Assembly: GCA_943912855.1 (NCBI GenBank)
Contig: CALTVC010000014.1
Location: forward strand, 1-64,000
Direction: 5' to 3'
DNA: 64,000 nucleotides
DNA from: an uncultured Flavobacterium sp.
GTDB lineage: Bacteria; Bacteroidota; Bacteroidia; Flavobacteriales; Flavobacteriaceae
The notes below the pieces were generated by a model. The model saw nothing but the letters and a program-made list of their open reading frames with translations, searched no databases and was not told where the DNA came from. The position numbers and the translations under genes were made by a program. This document shows, piece by piece, positions 51,266 to 60,224 of the stretch; within the stretch, counting starts at the first letter, position 1; each line of letters starts with the position of its first letter.

Positions 51266-54200
51266 ATGAAAACAAAATTACAAGTGTTTTTCTTTACAAT
51301 GATGGTTTTGATGCCATTATTGGCAAAGGCGCAACTTACCGACGTTTGGGATTTTGGCGCTACGCAGCTTGATGCGGCTACATACAACAACAGGCTGAAC
51401 GAAACCATTATAAATGGGTGGTACGACAGTGCCATTACTCCGGGAACCGCGAACGTTACGTTACCGGTAAGTTTTACTGCCGGTGCTTTGTCATGGACGG
51501 GAGGTACTAATGACAGGCTCAGGACGACTAATACGGCGCTTACCCGTTATGATGCTAACGTGGCAAGCGTTGCAGATTATGCCGGGAGGGTATATTGTAA
51601 TGCTATCCCGGGTACAACGGGAGGCTTGCCTGCTTCAAGATACATAACGCTTACCCTTGGGGAAGATGATGAGGTAAAAATCATTGCCAGGGGCGATACC
51701 GCAGGTATGCTGAGTTTTGTTTACGAATCCAATCCGGCATTGCAGACCGATAACGTAGCCACTACAACTACTAGCGGCGCCGTTACAGAAGTAAACTTCG
51801 TAGCGAAGCAGGCGGGTGCTTACCGAATATTTGACCAGACAGCCAAAGCCAGTTTCTACAGAGTATATCGTAAGGATGCTGTTTACGTAAACGTAAACGG
51901 AGCCATAGATGTAACTCAGGCGGCCGGTATACCCGATGGCTATTCGGTTGTGTTTACCAATGCGGCAGGGAAGTCCTGGACAGCACAGATTACAGCAGGT
52001 ACTTACAGTGTAAGCATACCTGTAGGCTATGATTATACACTTAGCCTTGCCGATGCCAGTGGATACATCATCAGTTCTGGAGATATATTAAGCACTGTAG
52101 GAATCACAACTCCAGATGCTTCTCATAACATTTCTTTACTTAGTGTTAACCTGTTTTCACTCAGTGGAACTATAACAGGCTTAGGTACTTCTATTTCAAG
52201 TCTTGGTTTAAGTTTTGTACCAGATGCTTCGGCAAATACATCGTTTGTGCCAACTCCTGTACTCGATGCAGTTACGGGTAGTTACTCGGTATTTCTTGAG
52301 CCTAATATTCAGTATACCATAACGGCATCGGGAGTGAATGATTTTGAAATACTACAAAATACCATAACCTTAACAGCTACAGGCACGGTAGCAGACATTG
52401 CTTTTACACCTAAGCCACTATACCCTGTCACCATTGCTACAACGGGGCTTACTGCTCCTCAGCAAGCCGATTTGCAATTAAAGTTCACTAATCTTAACGA
52501 AGCAGGATATGTGTACAATTTTAGTTCTATAGATAACATTTCGTTACGTAATGGTACTTACACCGTTGCTTTCAGTGGTCTGGACAATTACCCATTAGAG
52601 TTGGCACTTACATCAAATCTAATAGTGAACAATACTTCGGTAACTAAAACACTTTCATTTGTACCTGTTACGGTTTGGTCGTTTAACGACAGGGCAATAT
52701 CTACAACCACATCGGCAGCATATAAAGGAATGTTGCTTACGGGGCAGATAACCACTGTAGTGAGTTCAGGTCACCTTACCGCGAAAACAGGTTCTACCAT
52801 TCAGGTTCCGGTAAACCCGGGACAAAAAGTTACGGTATCATACTACTATACTGCTAACTTTTCTATAGAGGGTGGTGAGGCTATTATTACTGCTTCTAAC
52901 TCAACATCATTAATAGAAAATGCTGAATACATTTACACAGGTACTACGCCGGGTTATGTAACCATAACTGTAGGTGGAGCAGCTTCGTTGACCAGCTATT
53001 TTACCGAAATAAAAGTTAGCGATACCATTCCGTACGATGCGGAAATCACAGTTGGAACAGATAAGGATTACCAAACCATAAACGCTGCACTAAAAGCTGT
53101 TGCTGCTATGCAACGTTCGTCTTCAGATAGGGTAACTATTTTAATTGATTCAGGAAATTATGAAGAAATGCTGGTTATTAATCAGGCTAACGTAACACTT
53201 AAAAATGCTTCGGTTACGCCAAATACAAATCTTATAGACCAGGGAGTGCACATTGCTGAAGGTGCTGTTAGGATAACGTCGTATTACGGGCACGGTTATA
53301 CTTATTACAGTATGTCATCTGATCAGAAATGGCACGGCGATGTTCTGAATGTAAATGCCGAAAACGGATACGCGTCATACCAAAATGCAGGTGCCGGCAC
53401 TACAAATGGTTCGTACTGGAATGCTACCGTTGTGGTTAGTGCACCGGGGTTCATAGCCGAGGACATCATTTTTGAAAATTCATTTAACCAATACATTTCT
53501 CAAAAAGAATCTGAAGATATCGTAATAGCTTGGACTACAGGAAGCCCAGGGCAAAGGCCAACAACCGCAGGTAACGTAAGTGTGCAAAACAGGACACTTG
53601 TAGAACGTGCTGCTGCCATAGCCATTGCTAATAATACAGATAAGGTTATCCTGAACAAATGTCGTGTTGTAGGTAGACAGGATTCATTCTTCGGGGGTGT
53701 AGGTGCCAGGGTTGCCGTATATAAAGGCGATATGATGGGTGCTGTAGATTACATTTTTGGTGGAATGGATGTAGTGTTTTACAAATCTAACCTTAGCATG
53801 AATGTAAGCGACCAGTCTAACGACCAGTCGTACATCACGGCTGCACAACAGTCATCGGGCAGGGGATATCTTATGTACGAGTGTACTGTTACAACGGCTG
53901 TACCGGGTGTTGAAACCGCTTCTGTTTACCGCGCCAAGCCGGGATATTTTGGGCGTCCTTGGCAGGCAAATACGAGTGAGGTTGTGTTCTACAATACCAC
54001 AATAGAAACATCTGATTATCCGGGTTCGGTAGGTAGTTCGCTTATCACGCCTTTGGGTTGGCAAAACTCACTGGGCGGTAACTCGGCAGGTATGTATGAG
54101 TATGGTACTGTAGAGGTTTCGGGTGTAAATAATGCACCAAGCCGTGCTATATGGGCTACAGCATTGACCAGTCCGGTCCTTAATGACGGTACACCTATAA

Positions 54201-54505
54201 GTACATTTAATTTTACTAAAGGCACAGACAACTGGGATCCTTTCCCTGCATTAATTGCTGCCGATCCGCTTTCTAACGAAACATTTCAGCCCTCGTCATC
54301 GGTGAATGTGGTTTCGTTTAAAGACAAAGTGGCTGTTTCTAACGTAAAATCAAATACTCAGGTAAATGTATACAGCATTAATGGCGCATTGATAAAATCA
54401 TTTACCACCGCTTCAGATGCAAGCTTTACACTAAATCCGGGCTTCTGGATTGTTACGGTAAAATCTCACGAGGGACAAAAATCACTAAAAGTGGTTACTT
54501 TTTAA
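51266..54505 (+). CDS. Multidomain CE8 pectin methylesterase, T9SS substrate
   Basis: A 1079-residue secreted protein (signal peptide about 1-22). Domains in order: an N-terminal W-D-F module (about 25-215, starting LTDVWDFGAT), Ig/carboxypeptidase-regulatory-like repeats (about 215-465), a second W-S-F module (about 467-590), the CE8 beta-helix (about 592-1000) and a T9SS sorting domain (about 1005-1079, ending SLKVVTF). CE8 catalytic residues are present: Gln805-Asp806 (GRQDS), Asp828 (VDYIFG), Arg897 and Trp899 (GRPW). It demethylates pectin so the lyases can act. Confidence 0.92.
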   Translation: MKTKLQVFFFTMMVLMPLLAKAQLTDVWDFGATQLDAATYNNRLNETIINGWYDSAITPGTANVTLPVSFTAGALSWTGGTNDRLRTTNTALTRYDANVASVADYAGRVYCNAIPGTTGGLPASRYITLTLGEDDEVKIIARGDTAGMLSFVYESNPALQTDNVATTTTSGAVTEVNFVAKQAGAYRIFDQTAKASFYRVYRKDAVYVNVNGAIDVTQAAGIPDGYSVVFTNAAGKSWTAQITAGTYSVSIPVGYDYTLSLADASGYIISSGDILSTVGITTPDASHNISLLSVNLFSLSGTITGLGTSISSLGLSFVPDASANTSFVPTPVLDAVTGSYSVFLEPNIQYTITASGVNDFEILQNTITLTATGTVADIAFTPKPLYPVTIATTGLTAPQQADLQLKFTNLNEAGYVYNFSSIDNISLRNGTYTVAFSGLDNYPLELALTSNLIVNNTSVTKTLSFVPVTVWSFNDRAISTTTSAAYKGMLLTGQITTVVSSGHLTAKTGSTIQVPVNPGQKVTVSYYYTANFSIEGGEAIITASNSTSLIENAEYIYTGTTPGYVTITVGGAASLTSYFTEIKVSDTIPYDAEITVGTDKDYQTINAALKAVAAMQRSSSDRVTILIDSGNYEEMLVINQANVTLKNASVTPNTNLIDQGVHIAEGAVRITSYYGHGYTYYSMSSDQKWHGDVLNVNAENGYASYQNAGAGTTNGSYWNATVVVSAPGFIAEDIIFENSFNQYISQKESEDIVIAWTTGSPGQRPTTAGNVSVQNRTLVERAAAIAIANNTDKVILNKCRVVGRQDSFFGGVGARVAVYKGDMMGAVDYIFGGMDVVFYKSNLSMNVSDQSNDQSYITAAQQSSGRGYLMYECTVTTAVPGVETASVYRAKPGYFGRPWQANTSEVVFYNTTIETSDYPGSVGSSLITPLGWQNSLGGNSAGMYEYGTVEVSGVNNAPSRAIWATALTSPVLNDGTPISTFNFTKGTDNWDPFPALIAADPLSNETFQPSSSVNVVSFKDKVAVSNVKSNTQVNVYSINGALIKSFTTASDASFTLNPGFWIVTVKSHEGQKSLKVVTF

Positions 54506-54510
54506 AACTA

Positions 54511-54551
54511 TGCTTACAGGCAATTACAATTTATGTGATTGCCTGTAAGCA
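54511..54551. other. 14-bp perfect hairpin between CE8 and PL1 genes
   Basis: TGCTTACAGGCAAT (54511-54524) and its exact complement (54538-54551) flank a 13-base loop. No T-run follows, so it is a poor intrinsic terminator. It may be an mRNA processing or stability element setting different CE8 and PL1 levels. Confidence 0.6.
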
Positions 54552-54569
54552 CAATATAATTTATTTAGG

Positions 54570-55901
54570 ATGAAGAAGAAGAGCACGTTTTTAAGCATTT
54601 TATTATTCTGCGCTGCCTGTATGTTTGGGCAGGCTAATTTTAACGCTACCCCACAGGGATTTGGGGCTGCAACTACAGGCGGAGGAAACGCTACCCCCGA
54701 AACCGTTACCACTTTTACCGACCTGAGGGCAAAAATTATAGCAACCGGAGCTAAGGTTATCCTGGTTTCGGGTCAAATAACTATTCCGTCAGGGCAACCC
54801 ATTAGCGCGGTGGTTACAAACAAATCCATCATAGGTTTACCGGGAGCCAAACTGATCAATGAAAACCAGTCGAACCCCGGAGCGGGCATTTTGTATTTAA
54901 AGCCGGGTTCATCAAACGTAATTATCCGAAACCTGACTTTTGTTGGCCCCGGAGCTTATGACATTGATGGACAGGACAACCTAACCGCCGATGGCTGTAC
55001 GAATCTTTGGGTAGACCATTGTGAGTTTCAGGATGGACAGGATGGCAACTTTGATATGAAAGGTTTAACCGATAACGTTACAGTTTCCTGGTGCAAGTTT
55101 ACGTATCTGAAACCTGCCGTATGCTGCGGTTCAGGAGGTTCTAACGATCACAGGTTTTCAGACCTTGTAGGTTCTAGTGCTTCTAATGCTCCGGCAGACG
55201 GACATTATAGTATTACGTTTCAGGGATGTTACTGGGCAGACGGCTGTAAAGAGCGTATGCCAAGGGCGAGGAATGCCGAACTACATATCCTAAACTGTTA
55301 TTACAACACTTCGGTTTCGGGTTCAAGGGCAATAGGCTTAGGAGGTGGAATTAATAATGCCACGTGCTATGTAGAGAATACGCATTTTGCAAGAATAGGA
55401 AGCGTTTTTACCAGCTATGTGAGTAGTGATGGGGGGACGGCATCAGTAAAGTTTACAGGTTGTCTTAACGGTGCTACCGATGTGGGTAGCGTTGCTACAC
55501 CTACTTATACAACCTCTACAATTCCTGTTGCAGATGTTGCAGGTTATGTTACAGATACCATTTGCGGTGCGGGAGCTACGTTGCAGGTTTCGGCAACGGG
55601 TGTCATTACAGCAGGAACCTGCACACTCATGGGAAACGATGAACCTAAACCGAATATTACACCAAACTTATATGCAATTCAGGAAAAAGGGGCACTAAAA
55701 CTGTATCTCCCTTATAAAACATCTGATAAAGTGAGTGTTACAATCTATTCATTAACCGGAGAGAAAGTACTTGAGACAAAAGGTATTGATGCTTCTTCGG
55801 GTGTTTCGGATGTCAATATAGATGCTCTTGAACGCGCTGCATATACCTGCAAGGTTCAGAGTAATGAGGGTTTAAGAATATGTAAATTTATTAAAAACTA
55901 G
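54570..55901 (+). CDS. PL1 pectate lyase, T9SS substrate
   Basis: A 443-residue secreted enzyme (signal peptide about 1-21) with the PL1 beta-helix (about 25-330): LWVDHCEF (147-152) with calcium-binding acidic residues in DGQDGNFDMKG, and the catalytic Arg region RMPRAR (229-234). It cleaves polygalacturonate by beta-elimination. The last 75 residues (about 368-443, YAIQEKGALKLYLPYK to CKVQSNEGLRICKFIKN) are a T9SS type A sorting domain, so it is exported and anchored or released at the surface. It lies 65 bases after the CE8 gene and is possibly co-transcribed with it. Confidence 0.93.
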   Translation: MKKKSTFLSILLFCAACMFGQANFNATPQGFGAATTGGGNATPETVTTFTDLRAKIIATGAKVILVSGQITIPSGQPISAVVTNKSIIGLPGAKLINENQSNPGAGILYLKPGSSNVIIRNLTFVGPGAYDIDGQDNLTADGCTNLWVDHCEFQDGQDGNFDMKGLTDNVTVSWCKFTYLKPAVCCGSGGSNDHRFSDLVGSSASNAPADGHYSITFQGCYWADGCKERMPRARNAELHILNCYYNTSVSGSRAIGLGGGINNATCYVENTHFARIGSVFTSYVSSDGGTASVKFTGCLNGATDVGSVATPTYTTSTIPVADVAGYVTDTICGAGATLQVSATGVITAGTCTLMGNDEPKPNITPNLYAIQEKGALKLYLPYKTSDKVSVTIYSLTGEKVLETKGIDASSGVSDVNIDALERAAYTCKVQSNEGLRICKFIKN

Positions 55902-56051
55902 TTTTTTTGTTAAAACAACAGTATTGTTTACATCTGAAGCAATTATTAACGTTTAAATTTTTAGTATGAGCAAATGGTTTGTATTTACAGTATGTTGTAT
56001 CCTTTTTTATTTTAAAAATGAATGAAGGATATGAAATTTTTGGCTTAAAAA

Positions 56052-56082
56052 ATTGTTTATATCATAAAAAACATTAAGTTTG
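56052..56082 (+). promoter_or_regulatory. Promoter of the small W-D-F protein gene
   Basis: ATTG (56052-56055), 19 bases, TAAGTTTG (56075-56082), with the operator starting at the next base. Confidence 0.65.
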
Positions 56083-56096
56083 TGTAATCGATTACA
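56083..56096. promoter_or_regulatory. LacI-type operator of the small W-D-F protein gene
   Basis: TGTAATCGATTACA, a perfect palindrome directly abutting the -7 element. Confidence 0.75.
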
Positions 56097-56129
56097 TAAA
56101 TAAAAATAACAATATAAAAACCTCATCAC

Positions 56130-56924
56130 ATGAAAACAAAATTACTATCATCTGTATTTTTTATGATGCTCTTTTCGGGTGTTAATGCTCAGACAAAAAC
56201 CTGGGATTTTGGTAATGATGCTACCACATGGCCACTAAGTAGTGGCATTGCTACAGAAACCATTAAAGACAACCTTGGATTATATCCTATTGCTACCAAT
56301 ACAAACTTTGGGGCTGTAACAGCAAGTAACGGTTCTTTCCCTGATGGATATACTGGTGTTAACCGTTTCCAGATGAATGGTGGTGGTGGCGTTACAGCGC
56401 CTACTTACCTGCCTGTGCAACGTTACCTTTATTTTGACGTGAACAGCGGATGCCAGGTAAAGGTTTGGTTTAAAACAGGAAGCAATGGTAGTACACGTAC
56501 CATTTTTGTAACCGATGGTACTTCGCTAATAGGTTCGGGTACTTCAAATACAGGTGGAAATGCCGATGTTGTTACGTTTACTGCTAATTATACTAATACT
56601 GCGGGTGGAAGGCTTTACATTTATGGTGACGCCGCTAACAATCTTTATAAAGTGGAGGTTACAGGTACAACCGTAAATACGTCTATGGCAAGTACAGACA
56701 AATTGAAGAACGATCAGGTAAGTGTTTTCTCTAACGGGAAGCTGGTACAAGTAGCTAACGTTAAATCAAGTACTCAGCTAGACGTTTATAATGTAACAGG
56801 TGCCCTTGTAAAATCATTGGTAACCAATGAAGATACCAACATCGATTTTCTTACTTCGGGCTTATACATTGTGAATGTAAAATCTGCTGAAGGACAAAAA
56901 TCTGTAAAAATAGTAGTGCAGTAA
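56130..56924 (+). CDS. Secreted W-D-F module protein with T9SS sorting domain
   Basis: A 264-residue secreted protein (signal peptide about 1-20, ending VNA). It consists of a single module beginning TKTWDFGND (about 23-180, beta-rich, with FPDGYTGVNRFQMNGGGG and ending NNLYKVEVTGT) and a T9SS sorting domain (about 192-264). No enzyme motif is visible. Similar W-[DS]-F modules occur in the CE8 enzyme, so this may be a stand-alone glycan-binding protein at the cell surface. It has its own LacI-type operator, placing it in the pectin regulon. Confidence 0.7.
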   Translation: MKTKLLSSVFFMMLFSGVNAQTKTWDFGNDATTWPLSSGIATETIKDNLGLYPIATNTNFGAVTASNGSFPDGYTGVNRFQMNGGGGVTAPTYLPVQRYLYFDVNSGCQVKVWFKTGSNGSTRTIFVTDGTSLIGSGTSNTGGNADVVTFTANYTNTAGGRLYIYGDAANNLYKVEVTGTTVNTSMASTDKLKNDQVSVFSNGKLVQVANVKSSTQLDVYNVTGALVKSLVTNEDTNIDFLTSGLYIVNVKSAEGQKSVKIVVQ

Positions 56925-56986
56925 TCTGATTTATAACTTATTCATAGCATGGGTTAAACAGGGTAATATAAGTTAGATTATTTAAG

Positions 56987-57021
56987 ACAGTGGTAAACAA
57001 ATGTTTGCCACTGTTTTTTTA
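56987..57021 (+). terminator. Terminator after the W-D-F protein gene
   Basis: A 12-bp stem (56987-56998 with 57003-57014, loop AAAT, one G-T pair) followed by TTTTTT. Confidence 0.85.
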
Positions 57022-57328
57022 TGCCTGTATGTTGTATGTTTATGACTTAGTGTATTTGTGTAAAATTTTACCATGAAGCGCATAAAGTTTCACAAAGCTT
57101 TTCAAAGGGAAGTACACAATGGCTTTCCTTTGGAAAGCTAGCAAGAGCACAAACATCGATGGTTTTTATAAGAGAGATATTCATTTTCAGATACTAATTT
57201 TACAGATTAATGCACGTTATTGATATTATATTTTTTGAATTAGTATGAGCTGGCGGATTCATTATGAGACTATTTGATGATCCCATAAATACTATTAATT
57301 GTTATAAAAGTCCAAATTGAACACATAA
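57022..57328. other. Convergent intergenic stretch, no gene seen
   Basis: About 300 bases between two convergent genes. There are only short imperfect repeats (such as AAAGTTTCACAAAGCTTTT near 57085 and CTTTCCTTTGGAAAG near 57125). No open frame of convincing composition, no promoter and no RNA gene were recognised. Confidence 0.6.
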
Positions 57329-57360
57329 AAAAGCCTTCCCAAACAATCGGGAAGGCTTTT
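57329..57360 (-). terminator. Terminator of the large PL1 gene
   Basis: A 12-bp stem (57329-57340 with 57349-57360, loop 8). On the minus strand it is followed by a T-run, 24 bases after the stop codon. Confidence 0.88.
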
Positions 57361-57383
57361 GGCATTGAACATGAAAACTAACT

Positions 57384-59876
57384 TTATTTTTTAATCACTT
57401 TTTGCTGGATTATACCTTCATTGGTTTGGACTTTAACAAGATAATTGCCACTTGCAAGTTCGCTTACGTTAATGGTATTCTGATTAGTTGTGCTTGTTTT
57501 TACAAGTTGCCCGAAGATGTTATAAACGGTTACTTTTTCAATTGTAGCTCCGTTTAAAACGTCTATGTTCAGTACATCGGTAACCGGGTTAGGATACAGT
57601 GCCACATTTTGCTTTTTAAGCCCTGATACGCCGTCAGACATCGAGGTGTCATAAGCCGTTTTTATGTAGTACAGGTTTGTGGTACTGCCTTTTGTAATGG
57701 TATTTGTCCTTGCCGGAACAGCCGGTATTGTTACGATTCCACCTGAAGCAGTATAGGAAGTACCGTTTAGTTTAATCGTGCCGTTAAAGGTAGGATCCAT
57801 TACAAGGGTAAGTGTAGACAGGGCAGTAGTAGTATAGGTTATAATAGTAGCGCTTTCTATTTTAAGTCGGGCTGTTAGTGTAAGTCCGTCGTAGGTAGTA
57901 GAGCCTGCTGTAGAGTTCATATTAGCTGAAGTAAACGAATAGAACGTGCTGTTTAGCCCCGATGCTGTAAAGTTGTGAATTTCATCTCCAGAAGGTTCGC
58001 CTAACAATGATACAGTACCTGAAGCCGAAACCGATGTACCCGAAGTACCACTTGTGGTAATGGTAAATGTTATGCTGTCTGTAGGTGTACCTGTTACGGT
58101 TACGGTTTGGGCAGTAGTATCAATAACATAACTTATTCCGGCAGCCGGAAGGCCTGTAACCGTTACGTTTGTTGCTGTACCACCCCAGGTAAATACCATA
58201 CTTGTTATGGCAGTGTTTTCTGCTACAGTCTGGTCGTTGTTGTTAGGTATTGTAAGGGTTTGGCTGCTTACCACCACAGGAGTTTCGCTTTGTACGTATA
58301 CAAGAGATGAAGTGTATGAAGTAAGCATTTGCATCAGTCCTGTATTAACAGCATAAGAAGTATCATCTGTTGCGTTGTTAAACGTCCAGCTTATATCTCC
58401 ACCCGATATACGTCCGGAATACAACATTGTTTTTTCTTTCCCTACAAGAGGTTCGTCTATAACCAGGCTGTTTACGTAAAGCGATGTATTGGTATCAAAA
58501 TTATTGTAGCTGTTATTTCCCAGTTTAGATTTTATAGTACTGCTCACTAATTCATTTCTTGTTGTGGCAACGTAGGCGTCAAATTCTCTTGGGAAGTTTA
58601 CGGCATCATACGCTACAAACCTGGTTTGTCCGCTCATAACATTGTTAAACGCCTTAATGGTGCCACCGTCTTCACCTGAAAAAGTTCCTACCGAACCACC
58701 ATTTACATCTGTTCCCTGCATTGAGGTAAGCATTGGGTATTTACAACTGCGGAATACGTTACCTTCTACAAACAGTGAGGAACCCTCAGTAGAACCTGAA
58801 CCATATTTAGAGTTTCCGTCGAAATAGTTATTATAAATATGTGCCGAATAAAAACGTACACGGGGATGACGCGAATCTGAATGGTCGTACCAGTTATGAT
58901 GGTAGGTTATGTATAATCCTGTTGTAGTGTTTTCACTTAAACCCAGTAGGTTGCATTTTCCGCTATCCCAAAAGTGGTTGTACGAAAAGGTAACGTATGT
59001 AGATTTTTTACAATCAAGTGCGCCATCGCCTTTTGCCTGGTCGGCATCGCCACCAGCTGCACCATAAAACATATCGCAGTTGTGCACCCATACGTGGTCG
59101 TTATCCTGTTGCAGGCCTACGTTATCTCCTTCAGAAGCATCGGTAAGCATAAAGCCAAGGTTACGGATTTCTATGTTTGTTCCTTTTTTTACACGAACAC
59201 CCCAGCCATTAACAAGCGCATCTGAACCCACGCCCTCAAAGGTTATCCCTGCCGAAGCGTTGTTTTTGTTCTCGATAACTATGTCACCGTTAAGCATATA
59301 GCTTGGGTCGGTAATATTCCCTATAAGACGTACTGCAAGCGGACGGCTGTCATTGCCTTTTTTGTAACCATCCAGAATGGTTTGCAGCCCCACACACGGA
59401 TTTGTAGTTGCCCCGGTAACGGTTAACGATACCGTATTTTTTGTGTTTTGCGTAATGTAAATAACTCGAGCATTGCTTTTTAGAGTACCATCGGCATTGT
59501 ACGCGCCCGGCAGGTATCCGCCGCTGTGTGCAAAGCCATTTCTGTCGTGAGATAAAACGGTAACATTTTGCGATACTGTAGCCGTACCTTCGGTAGTGCC
59601 AGTAACCGGAGCTACTTTTATAGTGTAATTACCGGCTGCCAGTCCCGGTACATCAGCGCGGAAATAGCTACCATAACTGCGTATCAGTTGGGTATCTATC
59701 AAACGGTCGGTAACGCCACCGCCGCTGTAATATACTTTGTAATTGTCGGCACCGCTAACAGGTGACCAGGTAACGTAAGCCGATTCAAGCCAACCTGTAG
59801 CCTGTGTGATGTTTACGGTTTGAGCACCTGCTTTAAAGGTGGCAAACACAAAAAGAAGGAATAAAATTTTTTTCAT
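57384..59876 (-). CDS. Multidomain PL1 pectate lyase, T9SS substrate
   Basis: An 830-residue secreted enzyme (signal peptide about 1-19). Domains: fibronectin-III-like (about 21-108), PL1 beta-helix (about 110-520, with HVWVHNCDMF at 261-270 and the catalytic Arg region SRHPRVRF at 335-342), a beta-sandwich linker (about 535-635), a further beta-rich module (about 640-750, from IHNFTASG to LYYIKTAYD) resembling the W-D-F modules, and a T9SS sorting domain (about 755-830). It degrades polygalacturonate outside the cell and is divergent from the 60225 gene, each side with its own LacI-type operator. Confidence 0.93.
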   Translation of the reverse strand: MKKILFLLFVFATFKAGAQTVNITQATGWLESAYVTWSPVSGADNYKVYYSGGGVTDRLIDTQLIRSYGSYFRADVPGLAAGNYTIKVAPVTGTTEGTATVSQNVTVLSHDRNGFAHSGGYLPGAYNADGTLKSNARVIYITQNTKNTVSLTVTGATTNPCVGLQTILDGYKKGNDSRPLAVRLIGNITDPSYMLNGDIVIENKNNASAGITFEGVGSDALVNGWGVRVKKGTNIEIRNLGFMLTDASEGDNVGLQQDNDHVWVHNCDMFYGAAGGDADQAKGDGALDCKKSTYVTFSYNHFWDSGKCNLLGLSENTTTGLYITYHHNWYDHSDSRHPRVRFYSAHIYNNYFDGNSKYGSGSTEGSSLFVEGNVFRSCKYPMLTSMQGTDVNGGSVGTFSGEDGGTIKAFNNVMSGQTRFVAYDAVNFPREFDAYVATTRNELVSSTIKSKLGNNSYNNFDTNTSLYVNSLVIDEPLVGKEKTMLYSGRISGGDISWTFNNATDDTSYAVNTGLMQMLTSYTSSLVYVQSETPVVVSSQTLTIPNNNDQTVAENTAITSMVFTWGGTATNVTVTGLPAAGISYVIDTTAQTVTVTGTPTDSITFTITTSGTSGTSVSASGTVSLLGEPSGDEIHNFTASGLNSTFYSFTSANMNSTAGSTTYDGLTLTARLKIESATIITYTTTALSTLTLVMDPTFNGTIKLNGTSYTASGGIVTIPAVPARTNTITKGSTTNLYYIKTAYDTSMSDGVSGLKKQNVALYPNPVTDVLNIDVLNGATIEKVTVYNIFGQLVKTSTTNQNTINVSELASGNYLVKVQTNEGIIQQKVIKK

Positions 59877-59930
59877 AAATAAAGTTTTTAGAGTTATAGC
59901 TTACGCAAACAGGAAGATGAATAAAATTTG

Positions 59931-59944
59931 CGCAATCGATTGCG
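59931..59944. promoter_or_regulatory. LacI-type operator of the large PL1 gene
   Basis: CGCAATCGATTGCG, extended to a 16-bp perfect palindrome (59930-59945). On the minus strand it abuts TAATTTAG (59945-59952), a near match to the -7 element. Confidence 0.72.
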
Positions 59945-60052
59945 CTAAATTAAAATTAATTTTTTTAAAACAAGCTTTTTTGATTAAAAATGTGAGTATA
60001 TCAGAATTAAAAATTAATAAAATTATATATAGTGTAATTTTTTTAAACATAT

Positions 60053-60084
60053 TTTGGTTAATTCAAAACTAATGTTTAGGTTTG
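60053..60084 (+). promoter_or_regulatory. Promoter of the 60225 gene
   Basis: TTTG (60053-60056), 20 bases, TAGGTTTG (60077-60084). The operator follows at the next base. A start near 60092 gives a leader of about 130 bases. Confidence 0.75.
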
Positions 60085-60098
60085 CGTAATCGATTGCG
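60085..60098. promoter_or_regulatory. LacI-type operator of the 60225 gene
   Basis: CGTAATCGATTGCG directly after the -7 element. The divergent operator at 59931 is 154 bp away. Confidence 0.75.
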
Positions 60099-60224
60099 TA
60101 AAATTTTACTAAAATGTTTTTGCTTAAAAATGAATCAACGGCCGCTTCATTTTTAAAACCGATTTTAAAAACCATTGGCGGTTTCCATTCCGTTAATTCA
60201 ATCAACAAACAAAATTATACGTTA

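Noticed and set aside
57155..57162. ATCGATGG as a further LacI operator
   Set aside because: Only the central ATCGAT is present; the flanking half-site bases of YGYAATCGATTRCR are missing and no promoter is nearby.
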